From positions 836,837 to 900,836 of the forward strand of contig NZ_LN832559.1 of NCBI RefSeq assembly GCF_900005615.1: a stretch of DNA of 64,000 nucleotides, in the 5' to 3' direction. The position numbers and the translations under genes were made by a program. This DNA comes from Paracoccus aminovorans. Lineage in GTDB: Bacteria > Pseudomonadota > Alphaproteobacteria > Rhodobacterales > Rhodobacteraceae. Below are positions 30,289 to 40,295 of this stretch, piece after piece. Positions within the stretch are counted from its first letter, which is position 1. Every line of letters begins with the position of its first letter. The notes beneath the pieces were generated by a model that ran no database searches, was not told where the DNA came from, and was given only the letters and a program-made list of their open reading frames with translations.

Positions 30289-31039
30289 TCCCTGGCCGCA
30301 GGGCGTGGCCCGCCATGTGCTGGCCCGCACCGACAGCACCAATGCCGAGGCGCTGCGTCTGGCGCCCGGCCTTTCCGGTCCGGCCTGGGTGATGACGCGC
30401 GAGCAATTCGCGGGCCGCGGCCGTCGCGGGCGTGACTGGGTGATGCCGGCGGGGAACTTCGCCGGCACGCTGGTCGCGCGGCCGCAGGGCGGGCCGGCGG
30501 GCGCGGCGCAGCTGTCCTTCGTCGCGGCTCTGGCGCTTTACGATGCGCTCGGCGACGCCTGCGGCCCTTCGGCGCGGCTGGCGATCAAATGGCCAAACGA
30601 CGTGCTGCTGAACGGCGGCAAGGTTGCGGGCATCCTGCTGGAAAGCGCGGGGCAGGGCGGCCAGGTGCAGGCGGTCGCGGTGGGCATCGGCGTCAATCTG
30701 GCCGCGGCGCCCGAAGCGGGCGCGGTCGAACCCGGGGCGATGCAGCCGGTTTCCGTCCTGGCCGAGACCGGCCATGCCATCGATCCCGAGGATTTCCTGG
30801 ACCTGCTCGCCACCGCCTTCGCGCGCTGGCAGGCGCAGCTCGACAGTTTCGGCTTCGCGCCGATCCGCAATGCCTGGCTGGCGCGCGCCGCGAAGCTGGG
30901 CGAGCCGATCATCGCCCGCACCGGCCGTAGCGAAAGCCGGGGCGTCTTCGAGGGCATCGACGACAGCGGCGCGCTCCTGTTGCGCACGCCCGCCGGTCGC
31001 CAGGCCATCCCCGCCGCCGACGTGTATTTCGGGGGCTGA
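30281..31039 (+). CDS. birA: Biotin--protein ligase
   Basis: A 252-residue monofunctional biotin protein ligase that attaches biotin to carboxylase carrier domains (e.g. acetyl-CoA and propionyl-CoA carboxylases). Motifs are TDSTNAEAL, the biotinyl-AMP loop GRGRRGRDW and [19 protein letters not shown]. There is no N-terminal helix-turn-helix, so it is not a repressor. The GTG at 30281, inside the nuoN end, gives a normal N terminus; no ATG is suitably placed. A birA gene directly after nuoN is also known in P. denitrificans. Confidence 0.92.
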   Translation: MSDPWPQGVARHVLARTDSTNAEALRLAPGLSGPAWVMTREQFAGRGRRGRDWVMPAGNFAGTLVARPQGGPAGAAQLSFVAALALYDALGDACGPSARLAIKWPNDVLLNGGKVAGILLESAGQGGQVQAVAVGIGVNLAAAPEAGAVEPGAMQPVSVLAETGHAIDPEDFLDLLATAFARWQAQLDSFGFAPIRNAWLARAAKLGEPIIARTGRSESRGVFEGIDDSGALLLRTPAGRQAIPAADVYFGG

Positions 31040-31043
31040 GAAC

Positions 31044-31823
31044 ATGCTGCTTTGCATCGACACCGGCAACACGAATACCGTCTTCTCGGTCTGGGACGGC
31101 GAGAAATTCGCCGGGCTGTGGCGGATCTCGACCGACCACCGCCGCACCGCGGACGAATATTTCGTCTGGCTCTCGACGCTGATCGCCTTGCAGAAGCTGG
31201 ACCTGAACATCACCGACTGCATCATCAGCTCGACCGCGCCGCGGGTGGTGTTCAACCTGCGCGTGCTCTGCAACCGCTATTTCGACACGAGGCCGCTGGT
31301 CGTCGGCAAGCCCGACTGCCTGCTGCCGGTGGCGCCGCGCGTCGATTTCGGCACCGTCGTCGGCCCCGACCGGCTGGTCAACACCTGGGGCGCCTTCCAG
31401 CGCCACGGGCCCGACCTGATCGTGGTCGATTTCGGCACCGCGACCACCTTCGACGTGGTCGATACAGACGGCGCTTATGTCGGCGGCGTCATCGCGCCCG
31501 GCGTGAACCTGTCGCTCGAGGCGCTGCACATGGGCGCGGCCAGCCTGCCGCATGTCGATGTGACCATGCCGGCCCGCGTGATCGGCACCAATACCGTCGC
31601 CTGCATCCAGTCGGGCATTTTCTGGGGCTATATCGGCCTCGTGCAAGGCATCGTCGAAAAGATCCGTGAGGAGCGCGGCCGGCCGATGAAGGTGATCGCG
31701 ACCGGCGGGCTTGCGCCCCTGTTCGATCAGGGCTTTGATCTGTTCGACGCGATCGAGGACGATCTGACCATGCACGGCCTGCGCCTGATCCACGATTACA
31801 ACAAGGAGATGGGCAATGTCTGA
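31044..31823 (+). CDS. coaX: Type III pantothenate kinase
   Basis: A 259-residue CoaX, phosphorylating pantothenate in the first step of coenzyme A synthesis. Motifs are the phosphate-binding DTGNTNTVFSVWDG at the N terminus, GPDRLVNTWGAF (substrate site), and DFGTATTFDVVD with the catalytic Asp and adenosine contacts. Type III enzymes are not feedback-inhibited by CoA. It lies four bases after birA and overlaps rnj by eight bases, so birA-coaX-rnj are one translational unit. Confidence 0.95.
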   Translation: MLLCIDTGNTNTVFSVWDGEKFAGLWRISTDHRRTADEYFVWLSTLIALQKLDLNITDCIISSTAPRVVFNLRVLCNRYFDTRPLVVGKPDCLLPVAPRVDFGTVVGPDRLVNTWGAFQRHGPDLIVVDFGTATTFDVVDTDGAYVGGVIAPGVNLSLEALHMGAASLPHVDVTMPARVIGTNTVACIQSGIFWGYIGLVQGIVEKIREERGRPMKVIATGGLAPLFDQGFDLFDAIEDDLTMHGLRLIHDYNKEMGNV

Positions 31824-33492
31824 GCGCCTGATCTATCTGCCGCTGGGCGGCGCGGGCGAAATCGGCATGAACGCCTATGTCTACGGATATGGCGAGCCGG
31901 GGCGAGAGCGGCTGATCGTCGTCGACCTGGGCGTGACCTTCGGCGACATGGACTCGGCGCCGGGCATCGACCTGATCATGGCCGACGTGGCCTGGCTCGA
32001 GGCGAACCGCGACCGCATCGACGCCATCTTCATCACCCATGGGCATGAAGATCACGTCGGCGCGCTTGGCCTGCTGTGGCCCAAGCTGCAAAAGCCGGTA
32101 CATTGCCGCCGCTTCACCGGCGCGCTGGCCCGGCTGAAGCTGGAAGAGATGGGCCAGCCGGTCGACCAGCTGCATATCCACGCCCCCCGCCCCGAGGTGG
32201 TGACGGCGGGTCCGTTCCAGGTGCAGTTCGTCCCGGTCAGCCATTCGATCCCGGAAAGCTCGGCGCTGATCATCGACACGCCGGCGGGGCGGATCGTGCA
32301 TACCGGCGACTTCAAGCTGGATGGCACCCCGGTGGTGGGCGAGGCCTTCGATCCGATCCTGTGGCACGAGATCGCGGGCGAGGGGCAGGGGGTCAAGGTG
32401 CTGACCTGCGATTCCACCAACGTCTTCGTGCCCCATCCCGGCCGGTCCGAGGCGATTCTGGCCAATCCGCTGCTGGATTTCGTCACCACGCAGAAGCAGA
32501 TGGTGGTGGCGACGACCTTCGCCAGCAACATCGCCCGCCTGCGCACCCTGGCCGAGGCCGGCATCGCCGCCGGCCGCAAGGTCTGCCTGCTGGGCCGGGC
32601 CATGCGCCGCATGGTCACCGTGGGGGTCGAGACCGGCATCCTGACCAATTTCCCGGCGGTGATCGGCCCCGAGGAAGCCTCGGAACTGCCGCGCGACAAG
32701 GTGCTGCTGATCGTCACCGGCAGCCAGGGCGAGCGTCGCGCCGCCAGCGCGCAACTGTCGCGCGGCCGTTACCTGGGCATCCAGCTGCGCGAAGGCGACA
32801 GCTTCCTGTTTTCCTCGCGCACCATCCCGGGCAACGAGCGCGGCGTGATCCGCATTCAGAACGCGCTGTCGGAAATGGGCGTGGACCTGTTCGACGCCGA
32901 CGACGGCACCTATCACGTCTCGGGCCATGCCAACCGGCCGGACATCGAGGCGGTGCATGAACTCTTGAAGCCCCAGATCGTCATCCCGATGCATGGCGAG
33001 CACATGCACCTGCGCGAACATGCCAAGCTGGCCGAGGCGCGCGGCATCCATTCGGTCGTGGCGACCAACGGCACCATGCTGGACCTGACCGGCGACGCGC
33101 CGCGCGTGGTGGACCAGGTCGACACCGGCCGGCTGTATCTGGACGGCACCGTGCTGATCGGCGCTATGGACGGGGTGGTGCGCGACCGCATCCGCATGGC
33201 GCTGAACGGCCATGCCATGGTCTCGATCATCATCGACGAGGACGACAGCCCGCTGCCCGACGCCTGGGTCGAGCTTTCCGGCCTGCCCGAGACCGGCCGC
33301 GCCGGCGTGCCGCTGGCCCGCAGCATCGAATCGGACTTGGCGAGCTTTCTGGAACGCGCCGACGACCGCATCGTGATGAACGACGACCGGCTGGAAGAGG
33401 CGATCCGCAAGATCACCCGCCAGGTCTCGATGGAAGAGATCGGCAAGAAGCCCGAGGTGACGGTGGTGATCTCGCGCCTGGCGGCGGAATGA
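31816..33492 (+). CDS. rnj: Ribonuclease J
   Basis: A 558-residue metallo-beta-lactamase/beta-CASP ribonuclease for rRNA maturation and mRNA decay. The metal site motif is FITHGHEDHVGALG (HxHxDH, about residues 74-79), with further ligands in HTGDFKLDG and the beta-CASP His in VSGHANRPD and IPMHGEHMH. It is full length with the C-terminal domain present. The coaX-rnj overlap is typical of alphaproteobacteria. Confidence 0.95.
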   Translation: MSERLIYLPLGGAGEIGMNAYVYGYGEPGRERLIVVDLGVTFGDMDSAPGIDLIMADVAWLEANRDRIDAIFITHGHEDHVGALGLLWPKLQKPVHCRRFTGALARLKLEEMGQPVDQLHIHAPRPEVVTAGPFQVQFVPVSHSIPESSALIIDTPAGRIVHTGDFKLDGTPVVGEAFDPILWHEIAGEGQGVKVLTCDSTNVFVPHPGRSEAILANPLLDFVTTQKQMVVATTFASNIARLRTLAEAGIAAGRKVCLLGRAMRRMVTVGVETGILTNFPAVIGPEEASELPRDKVLLIVTGSQGERRAASAQLSRGRYLGIQLREGDSFLFSSRTIPGNERGVIRIQNALSEMGVDLFDADDGTYHVSGHANRPDIEAVHELLKPQIVIPMHGEHMHLREHAKLAEARGIHSVVATNGTMLDLTGDAPRVVDQVDTGRLYLDGTVLIGAMDGVVRDRIRMALNGHAMVSIIIDEDDSPLPDAWVELSGLPETGRAGVPLARSIESDLASFLERADDRIVMNDDRLEEAIRKITRQVSMEEIGKKPEVTVVISRLAAE

Positions 33493-33529
33493 CTTGACCT
33501 CGCCCCGCGCCCAAGGCATGGGCGCGGGC

Positions 33530-34231
33530 ATGAGCGAATTCGACCCGACCCCTCCGCGCCGCAACTTCTACGGCCGCCGCCACGGTAAGACCCTGCGCCA
33601 GTCGCAGAAGGGCTATCTGTCCGAGGACCTGGGCGAGTTGCGCCCGCGCGGCATCACCCATGCCGAGAACCCGGAACGCAAGCCGCTGGGCCCGGCCACG
33701 ATCTTCGGCGACGACCGCCCGGTCTGGCTGGAGGTCGGCTTCGGCGGCGGCGAGCACATGGTGCACATGGCGGCCCGCTATCCGCAGATCGGCATCATCG
33801 GCTGCGAGCCCTTCATCAACGGCGTCGCCATGCTCTTGGGCAAGATCCGTGCGGCGGGGGTGCGGAACGTCAGCGTCCATCCCGGCGACGCCCGAGACCT
33901 GATGGACGTGCTGCCCGAGGCCTCGATCAGCAAGGCGTTCCTGAATTATCCCGATCCCTGGCCCAAGGCGCGCCACCACCGCCGCCGCTTCGTCACGCCC
34001 GAGCATCTGCTGCCGCTGGCGCGGGTGATGAAGCCCGGCGCCGAGTTCCGGGTCGCGACCGACATCCCCGACTATGTCCGCCAGACGCTGGAAGAAGTGC
34101 CGCCCGCCGGCTTCGATCTGGTGCATGAGGGGCCGCAGCCCTGGGAGGACTGGCTGTCCACCCGCTATGAGCAGAAGGCCCTGCGCGAGGGCCGGGCGCC
34201 GCATTACGTCACCTTCCGCCGCCAAGGCTGA
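33530..34231 (+). CDS. trmB: tRNA (guanine-N7-)-methyltransferase
   Basis: A 233-residue class I SAM methyltransferase forming m7G46 in tRNA. Motifs are the SAM-binding LEVGFGGGEHMVHMA and the family signature FLNYPDPWPKARHHRRRFV, plus the C-terminal TRYEQKALREGR. ATG 33530 gives the family N terminus (MSEFDPTPPRRNFYGRRHGK); an ATG at 33518 would add four residues. The N-terminal GRRHGKTLR region is typical of rhodobacterial TrmB. It follows rnj closely on the same strand. Confidence 0.94.
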   Translation: MSEFDPTPPRRNFYGRRHGKTLRQSQKGYLSEDLGELRPRGITHAENPERKPLGPATIFGDDRPVWLEVGFGGGEHMVHMAARYPQIGIIGCEPFINGVAMLLGKIRAAGVRNVSVHPGDARDLMDVLPEASISKAFLNYPDPWPKARHHRRRFVTPEHLLPLARVMKPGAEFRVATDIPDYVRQTLEEVPPAGFDLVHEGPQPWEDWLSTRYEQKALREGRAPHYVTFRRQG

Positions 34232-34288
34232 TTGCGCCCGCACGCCGCGACCGCTATCACCTTGCGCGTGAAGCCAAGGGGGTCCGCC

Positions 34289-35623
34289 ATGTCACATTCC
34301 GCCGAACCGCTGCCGATGACTGCCCGCGCCTCGGGCCCGCTGCGGGGCGAGGCGCAGGTGCCGGGCGACAAGTCGATCAGCCATCGCGCGCTGATCCTGG
34401 GCGCGCTGTCGGTGGGCGAGACCCATATCACCGGCCTGCTGGAGGGCCAGGACGTGCTGGACACCGCAAAGGCGATGCAGGCCTTCGGCGCCCAGGTCGA
34501 GCGGCTGGGGATCGGCGAATGGAAGGTCAACGGCATCGGCGTCGGCGGCTTTGCCGAGCCCGAGGGCGTGATCGACTGCGGCAACTCGGGCACCGGTGTG
34601 CGGCTGATCATGGGCGCCATGGCGACGACGCCGATCACGGCGACCTTCACCGGCGACGCCAGCCTGTCGCGCCGGCCGATGGGGCGCATCACCGACCCGC
34701 TGGAGCTTTTCGGCGCGCAGATCACCGCGCGCGAGGGCAAGCGCCTGCCGGTCACCATCAAGGGCGCCGCCGAGCCGGTGCCGGTGCGCTACAAGACGCC
34801 CGTGGCTTCGGCGCAGATCAAGTCGGCGGTGCTGCTCGCCGGCCTCAACGCACCGGGCGAGACCGTAGTGATCGAATCCGAGCCGACCCGGGACCATACC
34901 GAGCGGATGCTGACGGGCTTCGGCGCGACTATCACGACCGAGATCACCGACGAGGGCCGCGTCATCACCCTGCAAGGCCGCCCCGAACTGAGGCCGCAGC
35001 CGGTCGCGGTGCCGCGCGACCCGTCCAGCGCCGCCTTCCCGGTGGTGGCGGCGCTGATCGTGCCGGGATCCGAGGTTCGGGTGCCGGGCGTCAGCCGCAA
35101 CCCGACCCGCGACGGGCTTTACGTCACGCTTCTGGAAATGGGCGCCGACATCGGTTTCGAGAACCCGCGCGAAGAAGGCGGCGAGCCGGTCGCCGACCTG
35201 CTGGTGCGCCATTCCGCGCTGAAGGGCGTGACGGTGCCGCCCGCACGCGCCGCCAGCATGATCGACGAATTCCCGATCCTCTCGGTCGTCGCCTGCTTCG
35301 CCGAAGGGCCGACCGTCATGCAGGGCGTCCATGAGCTGCGGGTCAAGGAAAGCGACCGCATCGCGGCGATGGAGGCCGGGCTGATCGCCAACGGCGCCCG
35401 CGTGAGATCGACCGAGGACAGCATGACGGTGCATGGCAGCGGCGGGCTTGCCGGCGGCGGAGCGCCGGCCGCGACCCATCTCGACCATCGCATCGCCATG
35501 TCCTTCCTAGTCGCCGGCCTTGCGTCGGAGCAGCCGATCAGCGTCGACGACGCCAGCCCTATTGCCACGTCCTTCCCGGACTTCCTGCCGCTGATGCAGG
35601 GCCTCGGCGCCCGGATCGATTGA
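34289..35623 (+). CDS. aroA: 3-phosphoshikimate 1-carboxyvinyltransferase (EPSP synthase)
   Basis: A 444-residue enzyme of the shikimate pathway that joins phosphoenolpyruvate to shikimate 3-phosphate. It has the substrate-binding [16 protein letters not shown], the catalytic-region [44 protein letters not shown] and ELRVKESDR motifs. Over its whole length it resembles class II (CP4-like) enzymes more than E. coli AroA. The PEP-site loop reads [10 protein letters not shown], with Gly where CP4 has the Ala linked to glyphosate tolerance. The ATG at 34289 gives MSHSAEPLP. Confidence 0.95.
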   Translation: MSHSAEPLPMTARASGPLRGEAQVPGDKSISHRALILGALSVGETHITGLLEGQDVLDTAKAMQAFGAQVERLGIGEWKVNGIGVGGFAEPEGVIDCGNSGTGVRLIMGAMATTPITATFTGDASLSRRPMGRITDPLELFGAQITAREGKRLPVTIKGAAEPVPVRYKTPVASAQIKSAVLLAGLNAPGETVVIESEPTRDHTERMLTGFGATITTEITDEGRVITLQGRPELRPQPVAVPRDPSSAAFPVVAALIVPGSEVRVPGVSRNPTRDGLYVTLLEMGADIGFENPREEGGEPVADLLVRHSALKGVTVPPARAASMIDEFPILSVVACFAEGPTVMQGVHELRVKESDRIAAMEAGLIANGARVRSTEDSMTVHGSGGLAGGGAPAATHLDHRIAMSFLVAGLASEQPISVDDASPIATSFPDFLPLMQGLGARID

Positions 35624-35633
35624 TCCGCCGTGG

Positions 35634-35675
35634 CCGGGGGCTGTCTGCCCCCGGACCCCCGAGGATATTTTTCCA
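35634..35675 (+). repeat. Rhodobacteraceae-type dispersed hairpin element, aroA terminator
   Basis: CCGGGGGC (35634-35641) and GCCCCCGG (35647-35654) form a perfect 8-bp stem with loop TGTCT, followed by GGACCCCCGAGGATATTTTTCCA. This arrangement (GC hairpin, then GAGGATATTTTTCCA) is a recurrent intergenic element in Paracoccus and Rhodobacter relatives. It lies 11 bases after the aroA stop and probably acts as its terminator, although the T run is about 11 bases from the stem. Confidence 0.6.
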
Positions 35676-35753
35676 CAAAAGAAGCGGGGAGGCGCGTCGA
35701 GTGCGTCTTTCCGTTTTTCAAATACCCATGCTGAGCGAGAAGCCGATGCGGCC

Positions 35754-37658
35754 TCAGCCCTTTTTCTCGGCTTCCGGATAGCCAATTCCGGCCAGGGCAT
35801 CGCGGATCTCGTCCAGGATGGCCGGGTCGTCGATGGTCGCCGGTGCCTTGAACGGCTGCCCGTCGGCGATCTTGGCCATGGTCGCGCGCAGGATCTTGCC
35901 CGAGCGGGTCTTGGGCAGCCGATCGACCACGCAGGCCGATTTGAAGGCCGCGACCGGGCCGATCTTGTCGCGCACCAGCCGCACGACATCCGAGACCACC
36001 TTGTCATGGGGCGTCGCCACGCCGGCCTTGAGGCACAGGAAGCCAACGGGTGCCTGGCCCTTGAGACTGTCCGCCACGCCGATCACGGCGCATTCCGCCA
36101 CGTCGGGATGCGAGGCCAGCACCTCCTCCATCGCCCCGGTGGACAAGCGGTGACCGGCGACGTTGATCACGTCGTCGGTGCGGGCCATGATGTAGAGATA
36201 GCCGTCCTCGTCGATATAGCCAGCGTCGCCGGTCTCGTAATAGCCCGGGAAATGGTCGAGGTAGCTTTTGCGGAAGCGGCCTTCCGCGTTCCACAGGGTC
36301 GGCAAGGTGCCGGGCGGCAGCGGCAGCGTGATGGCGATGGCGCCGAGCGTGCCGGCCGGGACCGGATTGCCGCCCTCGTCCAGCACCTGCACGTCATAGC
36401 CCGGCATGGGCACCGAGGGGCTGCCGGGCTTGGTGGGCAGGGTCTCGATGCCGATGGGATTGGCGGCGATGGCCCAGCCGGTCTCGGTCTGCCACCAGTG
36501 GTCGACCACCGGCACGCCCAGGTGCTCCTGCGCCCATTTCACCGTGTCGGGGTCGGCGCGCTCGCCGGCCAGGAACAGCGCCTGCAGGTCGTGCAGCTTG
36601 TAGCGGCGGATCCATTCGCCGTTCGGATCCTCGCGGCGGATGGCACGCAGGGCGGTGGGGGCTGTGAAGAAGCTCTTGATGCGCTGGTTCTGGATGATGC
36701 GCCAGAAGACGCCCGGGTGCGGCGTGCCGACCGGCTTGCCCTCGAAGACCAGGGTGGTCGCGCCGGCGATCAGCGGGCCATAGCAGATATAGCTGTGGCC
36801 GACGACCCAGCCCACGTCCGAGGCGGCCCAGAAGCGGTCGCCGGGGCCGATGTTGTAGATATTGGTCATCGACCATTGCAGCGCCACCAGATGGCCGGCG
36901 GTATGGCGCACCACCCCCTTGGGCTGGCCGGTGGTGCCCGAGGTATAGAGGATATAGGCCGGGTGGTTGCCCTCGACCGGCACGCAGTCGACAGGTTTCA
37001 CGCCGTATTGGAAGCCGTGCCAGCTGAAGTCGCGGCCCTCGACCAGCTTGGCGACCTCTTGCTCGCGCTGGAATATCACGCAAAACTCGGGCTTGTGCTC
37101 GGCCATGTCGATGGCGGCGTCCAGCAGCGGCTTGTAATGCACCACCCGGTTGGGTTCGAGCCCGCAGGAGGCGGCGATGATCGCCTTGGGCCGGCAATCG
37201 TCGATGCGCACCGCCAGCTCGCTGGCCGCGAAGCCGCCGAAGACGACCGAGTGGATGGCGCCCAGGCGGGCGCAGGCCAGCATCGCCTCCAGCGCCTCGG
37301 GGATCATCGGCATGTAGATGATGACGCGGTCGCCCTTTTCGACGCCGCGCATCCGCAGCGCGCCGGCCAGCGAGGCGACGCGGTCCTGCAGCTGCTTGTA
37401 GGTGATGCCCTTGGAGGACAGGGTGATCGGGCTTTCGTGCTGGATGGCGATCTGGTCGCCGCGCCCGGCCAGCACGTGGCGGTCCACCGCGTTCCAGCAG
37501 GTGTTGACCATGCCGTCCGAGAACCATTCGTAGATCGGGGCCTGGTCGTCGAACAGCGCCTTCGAGGGCTTGCGGTCCCAGTCGATGGCCTCGGCCGCCT
37601 GCATCCAGAATCCGTCGGGATCGGCCTGCCAGCCGGCATAGATCTCGCGATAGCCCAT
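35754..37658 (-). CDS. prpE: Propionyl-CoA synthetase (propionate--CoA ligase)
   Basis: A 634-residue ANL-superfamily ligase forming propionyl-CoA from propionate, ATP and CoA. Motifs are the adenylation P-loop YILYTSGTTGQPKGVVR, HWWQTETGW, the hinge region YYETGDAGYIDEDGYLYIMARTDDVINVAGHR and the catalytic Lys in LPKTRSGKILR. It lacks the longer acetyl-CoA synthetase N terminus and its N-terminal region (MGYREIYAGWQADP) is PrpE-like. AGGAGGAG precedes the ATG. Candidate ScfR-type operators lie upstream. It probably feeds the methylmalonyl-CoA route. Confidence 0.92.
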   Translation of the reverse strand: MGYREIYAGWQADPDGFWMQAAEAIDWDRKPSKALFDDQAPIYEWFSDGMVNTCWNAVDRHVLAGRGDQIAIQHESPITLSSKGITYKQLQDRVASLAGALRMRGVEKGDRVIIYMPMIPEALEAMLACARLGAIHSVVFGGFAASELAVRIDDCRPKAIIAASCGLEPNRVVHYKPLLDAAIDMAEHKPEFCVIFQREQEVAKLVEGRDFSWHGFQYGVKPVDCVPVEGNHPAYILYTSGTTGQPKGVVRHTAGHLVALQWSMTNIYNIGPGDRFWAASDVGWVVGHSYICYGPLIAGATTLVFEGKPVGTPHPGVFWRIIQNQRIKSFFTAPTALRAIRREDPNGEWIRRYKLHDLQALFLAGERADPDTVKWAQEHLGVPVVDHWWQTETGWAIAANPIGIETLPTKPGSPSVPMPGYDVQVLDEGGNPVPAGTLGAIAITLPLPPGTLPTLWNAEGRFRKSYLDHFPGYYETGDAGYIDEDGYLYIMARTDDVINVAGHRLSTGAMEEVLASHPDVAECAVIGVADSLKGQAPVGFLCLKAGVATPHDKVVSDVVRLVRDKIGPVAAFKSACVVDRLPKTRSGKILRATMAKIADGQPFKAPATIDDPAILDEIRDALAGIGYPEAEKKG

Positions 37659-37744
37659 AACTGCTCCTCCTGCCCAATTCAGCCGCGATCTAGGCGCGGG
37701 GCAGGCGAAGCGGCAAGGCTGTTAACGGCGAAACTGGCGCAGAA

Positions 37745-37785
37745 TTTTGCAGAAACTGTCTCGGAATCGAGCTTTGGTTTGCAAA
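37745..37785 (-). promoter_or_regulatory. Candidate ScfR/PccR-type operator sites upstream of prpE
   Basis: The perfect palindrome TTTGCAAA (37778-37785) and the related TTTTGCAGAA (37745-37754) lie about 90-130 bases upstream of prpE. The short-chain fatty acyl-CoA regulators of Rhodobacter relatives recognise paired TTTGCAAA half sites. The spacing here is not the usual close pair, so this is only a candidate. Confidence 0.25.
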
Positions 37786-37809
37786 GCGGACCATTCTTTG
37801 CGTCGGCAG

Positions 37810-37843
37810 GAAAAATGCGCGGCATTTTGCAAATGCCGCGCAT
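37810..37843 (-). terminator. Rho-independent terminator of maeB
   Basis: Arms at 37815-37827 and 37831-37843 are perfectly complementary over 13 bases with a 3-base loop. On the minus strand they are followed by five T (37814-37810). The structure begins 11 bases after the maeB stop codon and separates maeB from the prpE promoter. Confidence 0.85.
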
Positions 37844-37854
37844 ACCGGTCCGAA

Positions 37855-40134
37855 TCAGCGGTAATGGCCGACCGGGGTGCCGGCGATGGCGCTCATGTTC
37901 AAGAGGCCGCGGGTGGTGATCGACGGGGTCACGATATGGGCGCGGTTGCCCATGCCCATCAGGATCGGCCCCACCTCCAGCCCGTTCGCCTTCATCTTCA
38001 ACGCGTTCCGCACCCCCGAGGCCGAGTCGGTGCTGGAAAAGATCAGCACGTTCGCCGCGCCGTCGATGCGCGAATCCGGCAGCAGCCGTTCGCGGATCGC
38101 CGGATCCAGCGCCGAATCGACCTGCATCTCGCCGTCGAAGGTGAAATCGACGCCGCGAGCGTCCAGGATCGCCATCGCCTCGCGCATCTTCTGGCCGGAG
38201 GTGGAATCGAGATTGCCGAACTGCGACTGGCTGCACAGCGCCACCTTGGGCGTCACGCCGAAGCGGCGGACGTGGCGGGCGGCGCCAATGACGGTTTCGG
38301 CCACCTGCTCGGGCGTCGGGTTCGCATGCACCTGGGTGTCGGCGATGAACAGCGGCCCGTCTTCCAGGATCAGCAGCGACAGCGCGCCATGCGGGCGCAG
38401 CCCGTCGCGGGCCAGGATCTGGGTGATGTAGTTCAGGTGCCAGCTGTATTGGCCGAAGGTGCCGCAGATCAGGCTGTCCGCCTCGTCCCGGTGCACCATG
38501 ACCGCGCCGATGGCGGTGGTGTTGGTGCGCATGATCGCCCGGGCGATGTCGGGGGTGACGCCCTGGCGCGCCATCAGCTGGTGATAGGTTTCCCAGTAAT
38601 CGCGATAGCGCGGGTCGTTTTCGGGGTTCACGATCTCGAAGTCGCGGCCGGGCCGGATCGGCAGGCCGGCGCGTTCGGCGCGCATCTCGATCACCTCGGG
38701 CCGGCCGATCAGGATCGGCGCGTCGGTGGTTTCTTCCAGCATGGCGTTCGCGGCGCGCAGCACGCGCTCATCCTCGCCCTCGGCAAAGACGATGCGGCGG
38801 TTGGCGGTCGCCGCCGCCTCGAAGATCGGCCGCATGATCATCGCCGAGCGGAAGACCGAGCCGTCCAGCTTGCGCTTGTAGGCGGCGATGTCGTCCAGCG
38901 GCCGGGTGGCGACGCCGGTTTCCATCGCGGCCTTGGCGACGGCGGTCGAGACCACGCCGATCAGCCGCGGGTCGAAGGGCTTCGGGATCAGGTATTCGGC
39001 GCCGAAGCTCAGCGTCTCGCCGCGATAGGCCATGGCGGCCTCGGCCGAGGTGGTGGCACGGGCCAGCGCCGCGATGCCCTCGATGCAGGCCAGCTGCATC
39101 TCGTCGTTGATCGTGGTCGCGCCCACGTCCAGTGCGCCCCGGAAGATGAAGGGGAAGCACAGCACGTTGTTGACCTGGTTCGGATAGTCCGAGCGGCCGG
39201 TGGCGATGATCGCCTGCGGTGCCACGGCGCGGACGTCCTCGGGCAGGATTTCGGGCGTGGGGTTGGCGAGCGCGAAGACGATGGGGCGCGCGGCCATCTT
39301 CGCCACCATCTCGGGCTTGAGCACCCCGGGACCCGAAAGGCCCAGGAACAGGTCGGCGCCCTCGATCGCCTGATCCAGCGTGCGCAGGTCGGATTTCTGC
39401 GCGTATTCGGCCTTTTGCGGCGTCATCTGGGTTTCGCGGCCCTGATAGACCAGGCCGTCGATGTCGCAAAGCCAGACGTTCTCGCGCCGGACGCCCAGCT
39501 TCAGCAGCATGTTCAGGCAGGCGATGCCGGCCGCGCCGCCGCCGGTCGAGACGACCTTGATGTCCTCGAACTTCTTGCCGGCGATATGCAGCGCGTTGGT
39601 CGCGGCGGCGCCGACCACGATGGCGGTGCCGTGCTGGTCGTCGTGAAAGACCGGGATGTTCATCCGCTCGCGGCAGATCTTTTCCACCACGAAGCAGTCG
39701 GGGGCCTTGATGTCTTCCAGGTTGATGGCGCCGAAGGTCGGCTCCAGCGCGCAGACGATCTCGGCCAGCCTTTCGGGGTCGGCCTCGTTCACCTCGATGT
39801 CGAAACAGTCGATATTGGCGAATTTCTTGAACAGGACCGCCTTGCCCTCCATCACCGGCTTCGAGGCGATGGCGCCGATATTGCCCAGCCCCAGCACGGC
39901 GGTGCCGTTCGAGACTACGGCGACCAGGTTGCCGCGCGCGGTATAGCGGGCGGCGGTGGCGGGGTCGGCCTTGATTTCCAGGCAGGCCTCGGCCACGCCG
40001 GGCGAATAGGCGCGGCTCAGGTCGCGGCCGTTGGCAAGCGGTTTCGTCGCCCGCACCTCGAGCTTACCCGGTCGCGGGAATTCGTGATACTCAAGTGCCG
40101 CCTGTCTGGCGTTGTCCTGCCGGCGTTCTTCCAT
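37855..40134 (-). CDS. maeB: NADP-dependent malic enzyme with phosphotransacetylase-like C-terminal domain
   Basis: A 759-residue MaeB-type enzyme converting malate to pyruvate, CO2 and NADPH. Residues about 1-430 are the malic enzyme: YSPGVAEAC, the catalytic/metal region [27 protein letters not shown] and the NAD(P) fold [12 protein letters not shown]. Residues about 440-759 are a phosphotransacetylase-like regulatory domain ([31 protein letters not shown]), known in this family to sense acetyl-CoA and usually catalytically silent. It supplies pyruvate and NADPH during growth on C4 acids, and lies beside prpE, which feeds succinyl-CoA. Confidence 0.96.
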   Translation of the reverse strand: MEERRQDNARQAALEYHEFPRPGKLEVRATKPLANGRDLSRAYSPGVAEACLEIKADPATAARYTARGNLVAVVSNGTAVLGLGNIGAIASKPVMEGKAVLFKKFANIDCFDIEVNEADPERLAEIVCALEPTFGAINLEDIKAPDCFVVEKICRERMNIPVFHDDQHGTAIVVGAAATNALHIAGKKFEDIKVVSTGGGAAGIACLNMLLKLGVRRENVWLCDIDGLVYQGRETQMTPQKAEYAQKSDLRTLDQAIEGADLFLGLSGPGVLKPEMVAKMAARPIVFALANPTPEILPEDVRAVAPQAIIATGRSDYPNQVNNVLCFPFIFRGALDVGATTINDEMQLACIEGIAALARATTSAEAAMAYRGETLSFGAEYLIPKPFDPRLIGVVSTAVAKAAMETGVATRPLDDIAAYKRKLDGSVFRSAMIMRPIFEAAATANRRIVFAEGEDERVLRAANAMLEETTDAPILIGRPEVIEMRAERAGLPIRPGRDFEIVNPENDPRYRDYWETYHQLMARQGVTPDIARAIMRTNTTAIGAVMVHRDEADSLICGTFGQYSWHLNYITQILARDGLRPHGALSLLILEDGPLFIADTQVHANPTPEQVAETVIGAARHVRRFGVTPKVALCSQSQFGNLDSTSGQKMREAMAILDARGVDFTFDGEMQVDSALDPAIRERLLPDSRIDGAANVLIFSSTDSASGVRNALKMKANGLEVGPILMGMGNRAHIVTPSITTRGLLNMSAIAGTPVGHYR

Positions 40135-40295
40135 GGCCAGACCCCTCCCTCTGCAAGATGGTTCAGCGTTAAACTATTTTTTCCGCGACGAACAGGGGGC
40201 ATTGCGGCAAGGGGCGGCGCCGTGCCGGACTTGCATCGCGAAGGACGCGGGCGCAAAGTCCGAAACGGGGTCGAGACAGCGGAAAGGCACGGGCA

